Shown one piece after another: positions 1 through 9,400 of a DNA stretch of 64,000 nt; position 1 is the stretch's first letter; each line of letters opens with the position of its first letter. The translations under genes were made by a program, and so were the position numbers. Under the pieces are notes generated by a model. It saw only the letters and a list, made by a program, of their open reading frames with translations. It was not told where the DNA came from and ran no database searches. Origin of the DNA: Pseudomonas sp. GM74 (lineage in GTDB: Bacteria; Pseudomonadota; Gammaproteobacteria; Pseudomonadales; Pseudomonadaceae); the NCBI RefSeq assembly GCF_000282455.1, contig NZ_AKJG01000161.1, positions 20,128-84,127 on the forward strand, written 5' to 3'.

Positions 1-589
1 GCGTCGTCTGCTTCTCGCCCTGCCGTTTGCCATGTTGCCGCTGGCTGTCGCCCATGCCGCCGACGAACACGATCATGAACATGGCAGCCTGAGCGCCCAC
101 GAACATGGCGTGGGACGCCTGAACGCGGCGCTGGACGGCAAGACCCTGGAACTGGAGCTGGAAAGCCCGGCCATGAACCTGGTGGGTTTCGAGCACGTCG
201 CCACCAGCGAAGCAGACAAAGCCAAAGTCGCCGCCGTCCGTGCTCGACTTGAGCAACCACTGGCCCTGTTCAACCTGCCGAAACCCGCCGGTTGCGTGGT
301 GGAGAACCAGGATCTGGAAAGCCCGCTGTTCGGCGGCCAGCCCGAGGCCGACGATGATCACAATGAAGACGCCAAGGACAAAGACGGCCACGAACATCAC
401 CATGATCACAGCGAAATCAACGCTCGCTATCAGTTCACCTGCGCCACGCCAGACGCGCTGAAGACCCTGGACCTGACGAATATTTTCACCAGCTTCCCGG
501 CCACCCAAAAAATTCAGGTACAACTGATCGGCCCGAGCGGGCAGCAAGGGGTTGATGTGACGGCCAAGGCTGCTGCACTGAAATTCTGA
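1..589 (+). CDS. ZrgA-like zinc-related periplasmic protein (DUF2796), 5' end outside window
   Basis: The reading frame is open from base 2, and residues before the first internal ATG (base 32) already look like a signal peptide (Arg-Arg-Leu-Leu followed by a hydrophobic run ending in AHA), so the true start lies upstream. The mature part is very rich in His, Asp and Glu: an N-terminal HDHEHG-type cluster and a second cluster HEHHHDH around residue 125 of the visible part, separated by an Asp/Glu-rich stretch. This is the pattern of the DUF2796/ZrgA family, periplasmic zinc-binding proteins linked to zinc uptake. It is followed by an ABC ATPase, a permease and a DUF3299 gene on the same strand, the order I recall for the zinc-responsive PA4063-PA4066 operon of P. 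aeruginosa. Zinc binding is inferred from the family and His content; a Zur site, if present, would lie outside the window. Confidence 0.85.
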   Translation, partial: RRLLLALPFAMLPLAVAHAADEHDHEHGSLSAHEHGVGRLNAALDGKTLELELESPAMNLVGFEHVATSEADKAKVAAVRARLEQPLALFNLPKPAGCVVENQDLESPLFGGQPEADDDHNEDAKDKDGHEHHHDHSEINARYQFTCATPDALKTLDLTNIFTSFPATQKIQVQLIGPSGQQGVDVTAKAAALKF

Positions 590-605
590 TCCACCGCAAA
601 TCAAA

Positions 606-694
606 TGTGGGAGCGGGCTTGCTCGCGAAAGCGCCGTATCAGTTTGCATCAATGTCTCTGACACACCGCATTCGCGAGCAAGCCCGCTCCCACA
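606..694. repeat. REP pair (REPIN 1)
   Basis: Two inverted copies of the GTGGGAGCGGGCTTGCTCGCGAA unit type (606-629 and 671-694) are separated by about 40 bases. They sit between the DUF2796 gene and the ABC ATPase gene, inside the presumed operon, so the RNA would carry a large stem-loop that could affect relative expression of the two genes. Confidence 0.9.
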
Positions 695-723
695 GGGTTC
701 ACCACCAACCAGACCGGTTTCAC

Positions 724-1434
724 ATGACCCAAGCACTCATCGAACTGTCCGACCTGGGCTTCAGCTGGCCCGGTCACCCGCCGCTGCTGGACATCCCGGC
801 GTTTCGCCTGGAGCGCGGCGAAACCCTGTTCCTCAAAGGCCCCAGTGGCAGCGGCAAGACCACCCTGCTCGGCCTGCTCGGCGGTGTGCAAAAACCGGAT
901 CGCGGCAGCATCCGCCTGCTCGGCCAGGAACTGACGCAACTCTCGGCCGGCGCCCGCGACCACTTCCGCGTCGATCACACCGGCTACATCTTCCAGCAGT
1001 TCAACCTGCTGCCGTTTCTGTCGGTGCGTGAAAACGTCGAACTGCCCTGCCACTTCTCGAAACTGCGCGCCCAACGGGCGAAACAACGTCACGGCAGCGT
1101 CGACAAAGCCGCCGCCACGCTGCTCGCCCACTTGGGTTTGAAGGATGAAAGCATCCTCGGTCGCCGCGCCGATTCGTTGTCCATCGGCCAGCAGCAACGG
1201 GTCGCCGCCGCCCGCGCGCTGATCGGTCAACCGGAACTGGTGATCGCCGACGAGCCGACCTCGGCCCTCGATTACGACGCCCGCGAGAATTTCATTCGCC
1301 TGCTGTTCGCCGAGTGCCGCGACGCCGGGTCGAGCCTGTTGTTCGTTAGCCACGACCAGAGCCTGGCGCCGCTGTTCGACCACAACCTGTCGCTGGCTGA
1401 ACTCAATCGCGCCGCGACCCCGTACGAGGTCTGA
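724..1434 (+). CDS. ABC transporter ATP-binding protein, MacB/LolD type
   Basis: A 236-residue ATPase of the MacB/LolD/FtsE class. Walker A (GPSGSGKTT) is at residues 39-47, the Q-loop near 91, the signature is LSIGQQQR near 152-159 instead of the usual LSGGQ, and Walker B ends in the catalytic Glu of ADEPTSAL near 175-182. I start it at ATG 724 because an open stretch extending back to 607 is only the REP pair read as protein. The stop lies one base before the permease ATG, so the two are surely cotranslated. By family it would power a cytoplasmic-membrane mechanotransmission-type exporter or extractor, not a classical importer. Its place beside a zinc-binding protein suggests a role in zinc starvation; the substrate is unknown. 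Confidence 0.9.
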   Translation: MTQALIELSDLGFSWPGHPPLLDIPAFRLERGETLFLKGPSGSGKTTLLGLLGGVQKPDRGSIRLLGQELTQLSAGARDHFRVDHTGYIFQQFNLLPFLSVRENVELPCHFSKLRAQRAKQRHGSVDKAAATLLAHLGLKDESILGRRADSLSIGQQQRVAAARALIGQPELVIADEPTSALDYDARENFIRLLFAECRDAGSSLLFVSHDQSLAPLFDHNLSLAELNRAATPYEV

Positions 1435-1435
1435 G

Positions 1436-2701
1436 ATGTATCTGTTTCGTCTAGCCATGGCCAGCCTGGCTAACCGCCGCTTCACCGCGATCCTCACGGC
1501 TTTCGCCATCGCCCTCTCGGTGTGCCTGCTGCTGGCGGTGGAGCGCGTGCGCACCGAAGCCAAGGCCAGTTTCGCCAGCACCATCAGCGGCACCGACCTG
1601 ATCGTCGGTGCCCGCTCAGGCTCGGTGAACCTGTTGCTGTATTCGGTGTTCCGCATCGGCAACGCCACCAACAATATCCGCTGGGACAGCTTCGAACATT
1701 TCGCCAGCAACCCGAAAGTGAAGTGGGCGATCCCGATGTCCCTCGGCGACTCCCATCGCGGCTACCGGGTGATGGGCACCACCGAAGCCTACTTCGAGCA
1801 CTACCGGTACGGCCGCCAGCAACACCTGCAATTGAGCGATGGCCGCGCCTTCGAAACCGACCCGTTCGAAGTGGTGCTCGGTGCCGAAGTGGCCGAGGCA
1901 CTGCACTACAAACTCGGTGACAAACTGGTGCTGGCCCACGGCGTGGCGGCGATCAGCCTGGTCAAGCACGATGACAAACCGTTCACCGTGGTCGGTATTC
2001 TCAAGCGCACCGGCACGCCGGTGGACCGCACGTTGCACATCAGCCTCGGTGGGATGGAAGCGATTCACATCGACTGGCATAACGGCGTACCGGCTCGGGG
2101 CGAGGGGCGCATCACCGCCGATCAGGCGCGCAACATGGACCTCACGCCACAAGCGATCACCGCGTTCATGCTCGGTCTGAACAACAAAATTTCGACCTTT
2201 GCCCTGCAACGGGAAATCAACGAATTCCGCGGCGAGCCGATGCTGGCGATCCTGCCGGGCGTGGCGCTGCAAGAGCTGTGGAGCCTGATGGGCACGGCGG
2301 AAAAAGCCCTGTTCGTGGTCTCGCTGTTTGTGGTACTGACCGGGTTGATCGGCATGCTCACGGCCATTCTCACCAGCCTCAACGAACGCCGCCGGGAAAT
2401 GGCGATCCTGCGCTCGGTGGGTGCTCGGCCATGGCACATCGCAACGCTGTTGGTGCTCGAAGCCTTTGCCCTGGCACTGTCGGGCGTGATCGCCGGTGTG
2501 GCGTTGCTGTATGTGTGCATCGCGGCGGCCCAAGGGTACGTGCAAGCCAACTACGGCCTGTTCCTTCCGCTGTCCTGGCCGAGCGAGTATGAATGGACGC
2601 TGCTCGGTGGCATCCTGATCGCCGCGTTGCTGATGGGCAGCGTGCCGGCTTGGCGCGCCTATCGCCAATCCCTGGCCGATGGCCTGTCGATTCGTTTATG
2701 A
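1436..2701 (+). CDS. ABC transporter permease, FtsX/MacB type
   Basis: A 421-residue permease with the FtsX/MacB layout: one N-terminal membrane helix (about residues 13-33), a long periplasmic domain of roughly 230 residues, then three C-terminal helices (about 285-310, 335-360, 382-402) with the cytoplasmic NERRREMAILRSVGA coupling segment between the first two, a hallmark of the family. It directly follows its ATPase (one-base gap) and its stop overlaps the ATG of the DUF3299 gene (ATGA). Such permeases transmit ATP-driven movement to the periplasm, moving lipoproteins, peptides or activating a partner. The partner here may be the His-rich protein encoded first; that is inference. Confidence 0.9.
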   Translation: MYLFRLAMASLANRRFTAILTAFAIALSVCLLLAVERVRTEAKASFASTISGTDLIVGARSGSVNLLLYSVFRIGNATNNIRWDSFEHFASNPKVKWAIPMSLGDSHRGYRVMGTTEAYFEHYRYGRQQHLQLSDGRAFETDPFEVVLGAEVAEALHYKLGDKLVLAHGVAAISLVKHDDKPFTVVGILKRTGTPVDRTLHISLGGMEAIHIDWHNGVPARGEGRITADQARNMDLTPQAITAFMLGLNNKISTFALQREINEFRGEPMLAILPGVALQELWSLMGTAEKALFVVSLFVVLTGLIGMLTAILTSLNERRREMAILRSVGARPWHIATLLVLEAFALALSGVIAGVALLYVCIAAAQGYVQANYGLFLPLSWPSEYEWTLLGGILIAALLMGSVPAWRAYRQSLADGLSIRL

Positions 2702-3231
2702 GGACGTTGAAAATGCCCCGCGCTGTACTTGCGCTGTTGATGCTGGTCGCCCTGCCCCTGTGGGCGGCCCAGCCAAAAGACCTGACCTGGTCGGAGATGA
2801 TCCCGCCCGACGCGCCGAAAGAAGTGCCGAACATGACGCCGCTGCACGATCTGTCGCAGATGAGCAGCACGCTCTCGGCAGAGTCGGCGCCAGCAGCAAA
2901 GCAGGACATGCCCAACGCACCGGTGGTCAAGACCCTCGATGGCCAGAGCATTCGACTGCCGGGATACATTGTGCCCCTGGAGGTGAGCGAGGAAGGCCGC
3001 ACCACGGAGTTTCTGCTGGTGCCCTATTTCGGCGCCTGCATCCATGTGCCGCCACCGCCGTCGAACCAGATCGTGCACGTCAAAAGCGAAGTCGGCGTGA
3101 AGCTCGACGAGTTGTATCAGCCGTACTGGATCGAGGGCGCATTGCAGGTCAAGGCGTCCACCAGCGAACTGGCGGATGCCGGGTATCAGATGGAGGCGGA
3201 CAAGATTTACCTGTATGAATTGCCGGAGTGA
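2698..3231 (+). CDS. DUF3299 periplasmic protein
   Basis: A 177-residue protein. I start it at ATG 2698, which overlaps the stop of the permease (ATGA); a further ATG five codons downstream is an alternative. The N-terminus is a signal peptide (hydrophobic run ending in LWAAQ), without a clear lipobox. The second half carries the family's conserved core: a PGYIVPLE segment, then PYFGACIHVPPPPSNQ with Cys and His close together, which could bind metal. The function of DUF3299 is unknown. Because it ends the zinc-related ABC operon it likely acts in the periplasm in the same process. Confidence 0.85.
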   Translation: MRTLKMPRAVLALLMLVALPLWAAQPKDLTWSEMIPPDAPKEVPNMTPLHDLSQMSSTLSAESAPAAKQDMPNAPVVKTLDGQSIRLPGYIVPLEVSEEGRTTEFLLVPYFGACIHVPPPPSNQIVHVKSEVGVKLDELYQPYWIEGALQVKASTSELADAGYQMEADKIYLYELPE

Positions 3232-3263
3232 ATCCGGAGTTTCCTTGTCGCCAACACAATCGC

Positions 3264-3359
3264 CATCGCGGGCAAGCCCGCTCCCACAGGTGCAATGTTG
3301 AAACAAAAATCTTCAGCAGCGCGCAACTCCTTGTGGGAGCGGGCTTGCTCGCGAAGGGG
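3264..3359. repeat. REP pair (REPIN 2)
   Basis: Inverted REP units at about 3264-3290 and 3331-3359 lie between the DUF3299 stop and the oprG promoter. The left arm has the GCGGGCAAGCCCGC hairpin and the right arm the GCGGGCTTGCTCGC variant, so this pair mixes two subtypes. Confidence 0.9.
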
Positions 3360-3400
3360 CCATCAAAAACACCACAAAAATCACGCCCTTCCCACTTTCA

Positions 3401-3442
3401 TTGAGCTGCATCAAAAGACCGAATAGTTAGCCGGCTTACCAT
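3401..3442 (+). promoter_or_regulatory. ANR/FNR box and -10 element of oprG
   Basis: TTGAGCTGCATCAA (3401-3414) matches the ANR/FNR consensus TTGAT-N4-ATCAA at nine of ten positions. A -10-like TACCAT lies at 3437-3442, predicting a transcription start near 3449. The box centre is then at about -41.5, the classical position for activation by FNR-family proteins (class II). Confidence 0.7.
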
Positions 3443-3479
3443 TGGACATCGAACACTTTTAACGTCCTCTGGAGCCCCC

Positions 3480-4178
3480 ATGAACAAGTCCATGCTCAGC
3501 GCTTCGCTGGTTGCCCTCGCGCTCGCAGCCCCGCTCGCCCACGCCTTCGAGGCCGGCGACATTCTCCTTCGCGCCGGTGCAATCACCGTCAACCCGGAAG
3601 CCGACAGCTCCAGCGTCAAGGTTGATCAAGGCCCGCTGGCGGGCGCCGACCTGGGTGGCAAGGCGACCATGAGCAGCGACACGCAACTGGGCTTGAACTT
3701 CGCCTACATGCTCACCAATCACCTGGGTATCGAACTGCTGGCAGCCACACCGTTCGAGCATGACGTGAAACTCAAGGGCACGGCCCTGAGCGCGGCCAAC
3801 GGCAAACTCGGCACCCTCAAGCACCTGCCGCCGACCTTGAGCCTGGTGTACTACCCGCTGGACCCGAAGTCGGCCTTCCAGCCGTACGTCGGCGGCGGCA
3901 TCAACTACACCTATATCTACGACGAACACGTAGGCAGCCAGGCGCAGTCCGCCGGTTTCAGCAACTTCAAGGCGGAAAACTCCTGGGGCCTGGCCTGGCA
4001 GGTCGGTGCGGACTACATGCTGACCGACAACATCATGATCAACGCCCAGGTGCGCTACATCGACATCGATACCCGCGCCACTGTCGAGAACAACTCGATT
4101 GCCCCAGGTACCCGGGCACGTGTGGACGTCGATGTAGACCCGTTCATCTACATGGTTGGCCTGGGCTACAAGTTCTAA
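3480..4178 (+). CDS. oprG: OmpW-family outer-membrane protein OprG
   Basis: A 232-residue protein with a signal peptide (cleavage likely after AHA, residue 22) and an OmpW-type eight-stranded barrel: alternating hydrophobic strands, the PTLSLVYYPL and FQPYVGGGINYT segments, and a C-terminal strand ending in Phe (GLGYKF), the outer-membrane assembly signal. OmpW proteins are small channels for hydrophobic compounds. The length, an upstream ANR box, and a neighbouring zinc ABC operon match OprG (PA4067) of P. aeruginosa, which is known to be induced under low oxygen through ANR. ATG 3480 follows CTGGAG. It converges on the epimerase pair across a shared terminator. Confidence 0.88.
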   Translation: MNKSMLSASLVALALAAPLAHAFEAGDILLRAGAITVNPEADSSSVKVDQGPLAGADLGGKATMSSDTQLGLNFAYMLTNHLGIELLAATPFEHDVKLKGTALSAANGKLGTLKHLPPTLSLVYYPLDPKSAFQPYVGGGINYTYIYDEHVGSQAQSAGFSNFKAENSWGLAWQVGADYMLTDNIMINAQVRYIDIDTRATVENNSIAPGTRARVDVDVDPFIYMVGLGYKF

Positions 4179-4256
4179 GCGACATCGCTGGAAGAATGTT
4201 CACGTGGTGGTGAACCTGGCCACAGGAATTACATAAGCTGTCAAAGCAAATTCCGG

Positions 4257-4295
4257 CCACAAAAAAGGCGTCCTTGATGGACGCCTTTTTTGTGG
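4257..4295. terminator. Bidirectional terminator between oprG and the epimerase
   Basis: A stem GGCGTCC/GGACGCC is flanked by A6 on the left and T6 on the right, extended by CCACA/TGTGG. It can stop transcription from both converging genes. Confidence 0.9.
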
Positions 4296-4306
4296 CTGCA
4301 AGAATC

Positions 4307-5236
4307 TCAGCGCCCCAGTAACCGCGCCAGCCCCACACGCATCGGTGTCTGCCCTGTGGTAGTGAAGCGCTCCAGCAGACGCCGGTTGTTCGCCCGGGAA
4401 TGGCGGATGTCACCGGAGCGCGCCGGGCCGTAGCTTACCGGCGGCAGCTTGCCGACCACGGCCTCAAGCGCTTCGAGCATTTGCTTGAGGGTCGTCGCCT
4501 GGTTCCAGCCAACGTTGACCGCACCGACCTCGGCCAGGGGCTTCTCGATGGCCTGCACCAGCAAGTCGACCAGGTCTTCGACGTAGACAAAATCCCGGGT
4601 CTGCTCACCATCGCCGAACACGGTGATCGGCAAGCCCTTCAGTGCGCGCTCGCTGAAAATGCTGATCACCCCGGAGTACGGCGAGGACGGATCCTGGCGT
4701 GGTCCGAAGATGTTGAAGAAGCGGAAAATCACCGGCTCCAGCCCATGCTGGCGACGGTAGAAATCGAAGTACTGCTCGCTGGCCAGTTTGTCCACCGCAT
4801 ACGGCGTCAGCGGCGCCTTTGGCGTGTCTTCGTCGATCGACTCGCCCTCGCCATTGTTGCCATACACCGCCGCGCTGGAGGCAAACAGCACGCGCTTGAC
4901 CCCAGCCTGGCGCATGGCTTCGCAGACGTTCAGCGTGCCGATGAAATTGCTCTGGTGCGTGCGCACCGGATCGTCCACCGAGGCCTGTACCGACGCCACG
5001 GCAGCCAGGTGCGCCACGGCGCTGCAACCGGCCATTGCCTGGGCGACCACAGCCGCATCGGCCACGTCGCCGACGATCAGTTCGACTCTGGGATTGTCCA
5101 GCGGCAGATTACTGCGCTTGCCGGTGGACAGGTCATCGAGAATCCGCACTGCATGGCCCTTGGCGAGCAAGGCGTCAGTCAGGTGTGAACCAATGAAACC
5201 GGCACCACCGGTAATCAAAACGGGGCCGTCAGCCAT
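4307..5236 (-). CDS. NAD-dependent epimerase/dehydratase (UDP-sugar 4-epimerase-like)
   Basis: A 309-residue extended short-chain dehydrogenase. The Rossmann motif GGAGFIGSH is at residues 10-18, the active-site Ser/Ser at 120-121, and the Tyr146-x3-Lys150 pair (YAVDK) is intact. The segment GPRQDPSSPYSGVIS is typical of UDP-glucose/UDP-N-acetylglucosamine 4-epimerases. The start is at ATG 5236; a longer open stretch back to 5356 belongs to the preceding gene in another frame. It overlaps the RmlD-like gene by eight bases, so the two are translationally coupled. The likely role is nucleotide-sugar conversion for surface polysaccharide; the exact sugar cannot be read from sequence. Confidence 0.85.
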   Translation of the reverse strand: MADGPVLITGGAGFIGSHLTDALLAKGHAVRILDDLSTGKRSNLPLDNPRVELIVGDVADAAVVAQAMAGCSAVAHLAAVASVQASVDDPVRTHQSNFIGTLNVCEAMRQAGVKRVLFASSAAVYGNNGEGESIDEDTPKAPLTPYAVDKLASEQYFDFYRRQHGLEPVIFRFFNIFGPRQDPSSPYSGVISIFSERALKGLPITVFGDGEQTRDFVYVEDLVDLLVQAIEKPLAEVGAVNVGWNQATTLKQMLEALEAVVGKLPPVSYGPARSGDIRHSRANNRRLLERFTTTGQTPMRVGLARLLGR

Positions 5237-6113
5237 GGCGATAGAACCTGTCCAGTAGACCGGGAAGCGCCGCACGCCAGGCGCGTGGTTTGATCCCGAA
5301 GGTGTGCAGAATTTTTTTGCAGGCCAGTACCGCGTGTTGCGGCTCTTCCGCAGCATCCGGACGCGCGGCGTGGGCCTGGGCGGTCGGAGCTTCGATGGCC
5401 AGCGGATGCAGGCTGCGGGCTTCGGTCAGAATCGCCTGCCCCAGCGCCAGCGGCGTGGTGGCCTCATGCCCGGCGTAGTGGTAGGTGCCCCACAGCGGCG
5501 CGGCGCAATCGAGTTGCTTGAGCACAGAAATGATCACACGGGCGGCATCGTCGACCGGCGTCGGATTGCCGCGCCGGTCGTCGGCCATCAGCAGCTCTTC
5601 GGGTTGTTCGGCACGGGCGAGGAAGCGGCCAAGGGCGCCATCCGGGCTGTCGTCCAGCAGCCAGCCGAAACGCAGCAGCACGTGTTGCGGGCAGGTGGCG
5701 CGCACGCTTTGCTCGATCCGCCACAAGGCCTGACCCCGCAAGCCCAGGGGCACCGGTTCGTCTTTTTCGCTGTAGGCCGTGGCTCGGGAGCCGTCGAACA
5801 CGCGATAGCTGGAGGGTTGCAGCAGCACGATGTTGTGGTGCTGGCACAGCTCCGCCAGACGCTCGATCGCGCGTTCCTGGCCGGCCAGGCGCGACTCGCT
5901 CACTGCCTCGGCCTGAAACCAGTCGAAGTAGTAGGCAAGGTTGATCAATGCATCGGGACGGGTGTCGTCGAGCAGTTGTGTCAGGCTCGCGGCATCCCAG
6001 CCGTCTTCGGGCGGGCGGGGAGCGAGGAAACCGATGTCTTCCTCCGCACCGAGGCGAATCAGCGCCTGCCCAAGGGCATTTCCGCCGCCCAGTAACATAA
6101 GGCGCATTCGCAT
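5229..6113 (-). CDS. RmlD-like sugar-nucleotide-binding protein with a degenerate active site
   Basis: A 294-residue protein of the dTDP-4-dehydrorhamnose reductase family. It has a Rossmann start (LLGGGNALGQAL, about residues 7-18), the RVFDGS segment near 104-109 and a PVPLG segment near 120-124. In RmlD the latter is followed by Tyr-Gly-Arg-Ser-Lys; here the equivalent residues are Arg126 and Leu130, so the catalytic Tyr and Lys are missing. It may bind a nucleotide sugar without reducing it, or assist the downstream epimerase, whose gene it overlaps. Starts at 6113 and 6107 are both possible; neither has a strong ribosome site. Confidence 0.75.
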   Translation of the reverse strand: MRMRLMLLGGGNALGQALIRLGAEEDIGFLAPRPPEDGWDAASLTQLLDDTRPDALINLAYYFDWFQAEAVSESRLAGQERAIERLAELCQHHNIVLLQPSSYRVFDGSRATAYSEKDEPVPLGLRGQALWRIEQSVRATCPQHVLLRFGWLLDDSPDGALGRFLARAEQPEELLMADDRRGNPTPVDDAARVIISVLKQLDCAAPLWGTYHYAGHEATTPLALGQAILTEARSLHPLAIEAPTAQAHAARPDAAEEPQHAVLACKKILHTFGIKPRAWRAALPGLLDRFYRHG

Positions 6114-6270
6114 AGAGTCAGCAGGCCCAGTCTGATTGAAACAATGGCTTTATCGACACCGCCCCCAGGCGATGTCATTGGTAATTGCCGGAATCGTTGC
6201 ATTTTGCGGGTTTAGAGCGCAACCGTCATCCGTAAAGTGTAGATGTCCGACTTTTGCGGTGCTGCTACTG

Positions 6271-6356
6271 GCCCCTTCGCGGGCAAGCCCGCTCCCACAC
6301 TGGATGTGGGTACACCGCCTATCCCCTGTGGGAGCGGGCTTGCCCGCGAAGTGGCC
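6271..6356. repeat. REP pair (REPIN 3) in the epimerase-lhr gap
   Basis: Inverted units with the GCGGGCTTGCCCGCGAA core occupy about 6271-6300 and 6326-6356, the shortest spacing in the window. The rest of the divergent gap (6114-6421) is moderately AT-rich around 6180-6240 and must hold the promoters of both flanking genes, but I see no convincing -35/-10 pair. Confidence 0.9.
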
Positions 6357-6421
6357 CTGAAGACCACTAGAGATCCCGAGCGGTACTTGCATCTTCAGCC
6401 CCCACCCGCATAACTTGCTGC

Positions 6422-9400
6422 ATGAACCTGCCCATTCCCGCAGACAGTGCCCTGAGCGGCTTCCACCCTGCCGTCAGCGCCTGGTTCAGCCACACGTTCC
6501 CGGCGGTCACCGCCGCCCAGGCCCGGGCGTGGCCGTTGATCCGCCAGCGCCGCTCGACCCTGGTCGCCGCGCCCACCGGTTCCGGCAAGACCCTCACCGC
6601 CTTTCTCGCCGTCATCGACGACCTGGTGCACCGCGGCCTGGAAAGCCCCGAAGGCTTGCCCGACGCCACCCTGGTGGTCTACGTCTCGCCCCTCAAGGCG
6701 CTGTCCAACGACATCCGGATCAACCTGCAAAACCCGCTGGCCGGCATTACCGGGCAATTGCGCGTGATGGGCCTGCCGCCATTGCAGATCACCACCGCCG
6801 TTCGCACCGGTGACACACCGCAAAAAGACCGTTCGGCGATGCGCAAAACGGCGCCGCACATACTGGTGACCACGCCGGAATCCCTGTATGTGCTGCTCGG
6901 TTCCGACTCGGGCAGGCAGATGCTCGGCACGGCGCAAACGGTGATCGTCGACGAAATCCACGCCATGGCCGCCAGCAAGCGCGGCAGCCATCTGGCACTG
7001 AGCCTTGAACGCCTGCAAGCCCTCTGCCCGGAGCCGCTGCTGCGCATTGGTCTGTCGGCCACGCAAAAACCCATCGAAGCCGTCTCGCGCTTCCTGGCCG
7101 GTCACGACCGCCCGTGCGAGATCGTCGACATCGGCCACGCCCGCCCCCGCGACCTGGACATCGAAGTGCCGCCCGTGCCGCTATCGGCCGTGATGGCCAA
7201 CGATGTCTGGGAACTGGTGTACGACCGCCTCGCCGCCCTCGCCCGGGAGCACCGGACCACGCTGATTTTCGTCAACACCCGGCGCCTGGCCGAACGCCTG
7301 AGCCGGCACCTGAGCGAGCGCCTGGGCAAGGATGCCGTGGCGGCGCACCACGGCAGCCTGGCCAAGGAGTTTCGCCTGGACGCCGAGCAGCGACTCAAGC
7401 GCGGCGACCTGCAAGTGCTGATCGCCACGGCGTCGCTGGAACTGGGGATCGACATCGGCGACGTCGACCTGGTCTGCCAGATCGCCTCGCCGCGTTCGAT
7501 TGCCGGGTTTCTGCAACGGGTCGGCCGTTCCGGGCACCAGGTCGGCGGCACGCCCAAGGGCCGTTTGTTTGCCACCACCCGCGACGACCTGATCGAATGC
7601 GCCGCGCTGCTCGACTGCGTGCGCCGGGGCGAACTCGATACCTTGCTGATCCCGCAAGCGCCGCTGGACGTACTGGCGCAGCAGATCATCGCCGAAGTCA
7701 GTTGTCAGGAGTGGCCGGAGCAAGCGCTGCTGGAGATGCTGCGCCGCGCCTCGCCCTACGCCGCACTCGACGACAAACACTATCAGGCACTGCTGCACAT
7801 GCTCGCCGAAGGTTACAACGGGCGTCAGGGCATCCGTAGCGCCTACCTGCATCGCGACGCCGTGAGCCGCACCCTGCGCGGCCGCCGGGGCGCGAAACTG
7901 ACGGCGGTGACCAGTGGCGGGACCATTCCGGACAACGCCGACTACAGCGTGCTGCTGGAGCCTCAAGGGCTGAACATCGGCACCATCAACGAAGACTTTG
8001 CGGTGGAAAGCATTGCCGGGGATATCTTCCAGTTGGGCAATACGTCCTATCGGATCCTGCGGGTGGAAACCGGTAAGGTTCGGGTCGAGGACGCCCAGGG
8101 CCAGCCGCCGACCATTCCGTTCTGGCTCGGTGAAGCACCGGGGCGCAGCGCCGAATTGTCTGCGGCGGTGGCGCGCTTGCAGGCGCAACTTGACGACCTG
8201 CTGGGTGCCGCGCCAGGCAACTTGCAGCCAGCGCTCGACTGGCTGACCGAGACCCTGGGCCTGAACCTCGCCAGCGCCGAACAACTGGTGGATTACCTGG
8301 CCCGAGCGCGACAGACGCTGGGCGCCCTGCCATCCCAAGACACGCTGCTGATGGAGCGCTTTTTCGACGAGTCCGGCGGCACCCAACTGGTCATTCACAC
8401 GCCGTTCGGCAGCCGCATCAACCGCGCCTGGGGCCTGGCCCTGCGCAAGCGTTTCTGTCGCACCTTCAACTTCGAACTGCAGGCCGCCGCCAGCGAAGAC
8501 GCCATCGTGCTATCGCTGTCCACCAGCCACAGCTTTGAACTGGACGACGTCTGGCGCTACCTGCACAGCAACAGCGCCGAACACATCCTGATCCAGGCCG
8601 TGCTCGACGCGCCGCTGTTCGGCGTGCGCTGGCGCTGGAATGCCAGCGTGGCCCTGGCCCTGCCGCGCTACAGCGGTGGGCGTAAAGTCCCGCCACAGAT
8701 TCAGCGGATGAAAAGCGAAGACCTGATCGCCAGCGTGTTTCCCGATCAGATTGCCTGCGTGGAAAACCTCGCCGGCGAACGGGAAATTCCCGACCATCCG
8801 CTGGTGGAACAGACCCTCGACGATTGCCTGCACGAAGCCATGGATACGGAAGGCTGGCTGGCCTTGTTACGGCGCATGGAACGCGGCGACATTCGCCTGA
8901 TCAGCCGCGACTTGCCGGCGCCTTCGCCGCTGGCGGCGGAGATACTCAGCGCCCGGCCCTATACCTTTCTCGACGATGCACCACTGGAAGAACGCCGCAC
9001 CCAGGCCGTGCTCAACCGCCGCTGGAGCGACCCGCAATCCACCGACGACCTCGGTGCCCTGGACGCCGAGGCGATTGCCGCTGTACGCGACGAAGCCTGG
9101 CCAGCGCCCTGCGGTGTCGATGAAATGCACGAGGCCTTGATGGGCCTGGCGTGCATCACCGATGCCGAAGCCGGTGCCAATCCGCAGTGGCCCGACTGGC
9201 TCAATACCCTGACCGACAGCGGACGTGCAGGCCGTTTGCAGATCAACGCAGGGCAATCGCTGTGGCTGGCGCTGGAGCGCCTGACCTGCCTGCGGACGAC
9301 TTATCCACAGGCCGAATTGACGCCCGCCCTGCAAGCGCTGCCGGACTTCGATGAAGCCTGGGAACCCGACGAAGCCGTCCTCGAACTGATCCGCGCACGG

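Noticed and set aside
1616..2668. A 350-codon minus-strand frame opposite the ABC permease
   Set aside because: The plus-strand permease has clear family motifs; the antisense translation is His/Arg/Gln-rich shadow.
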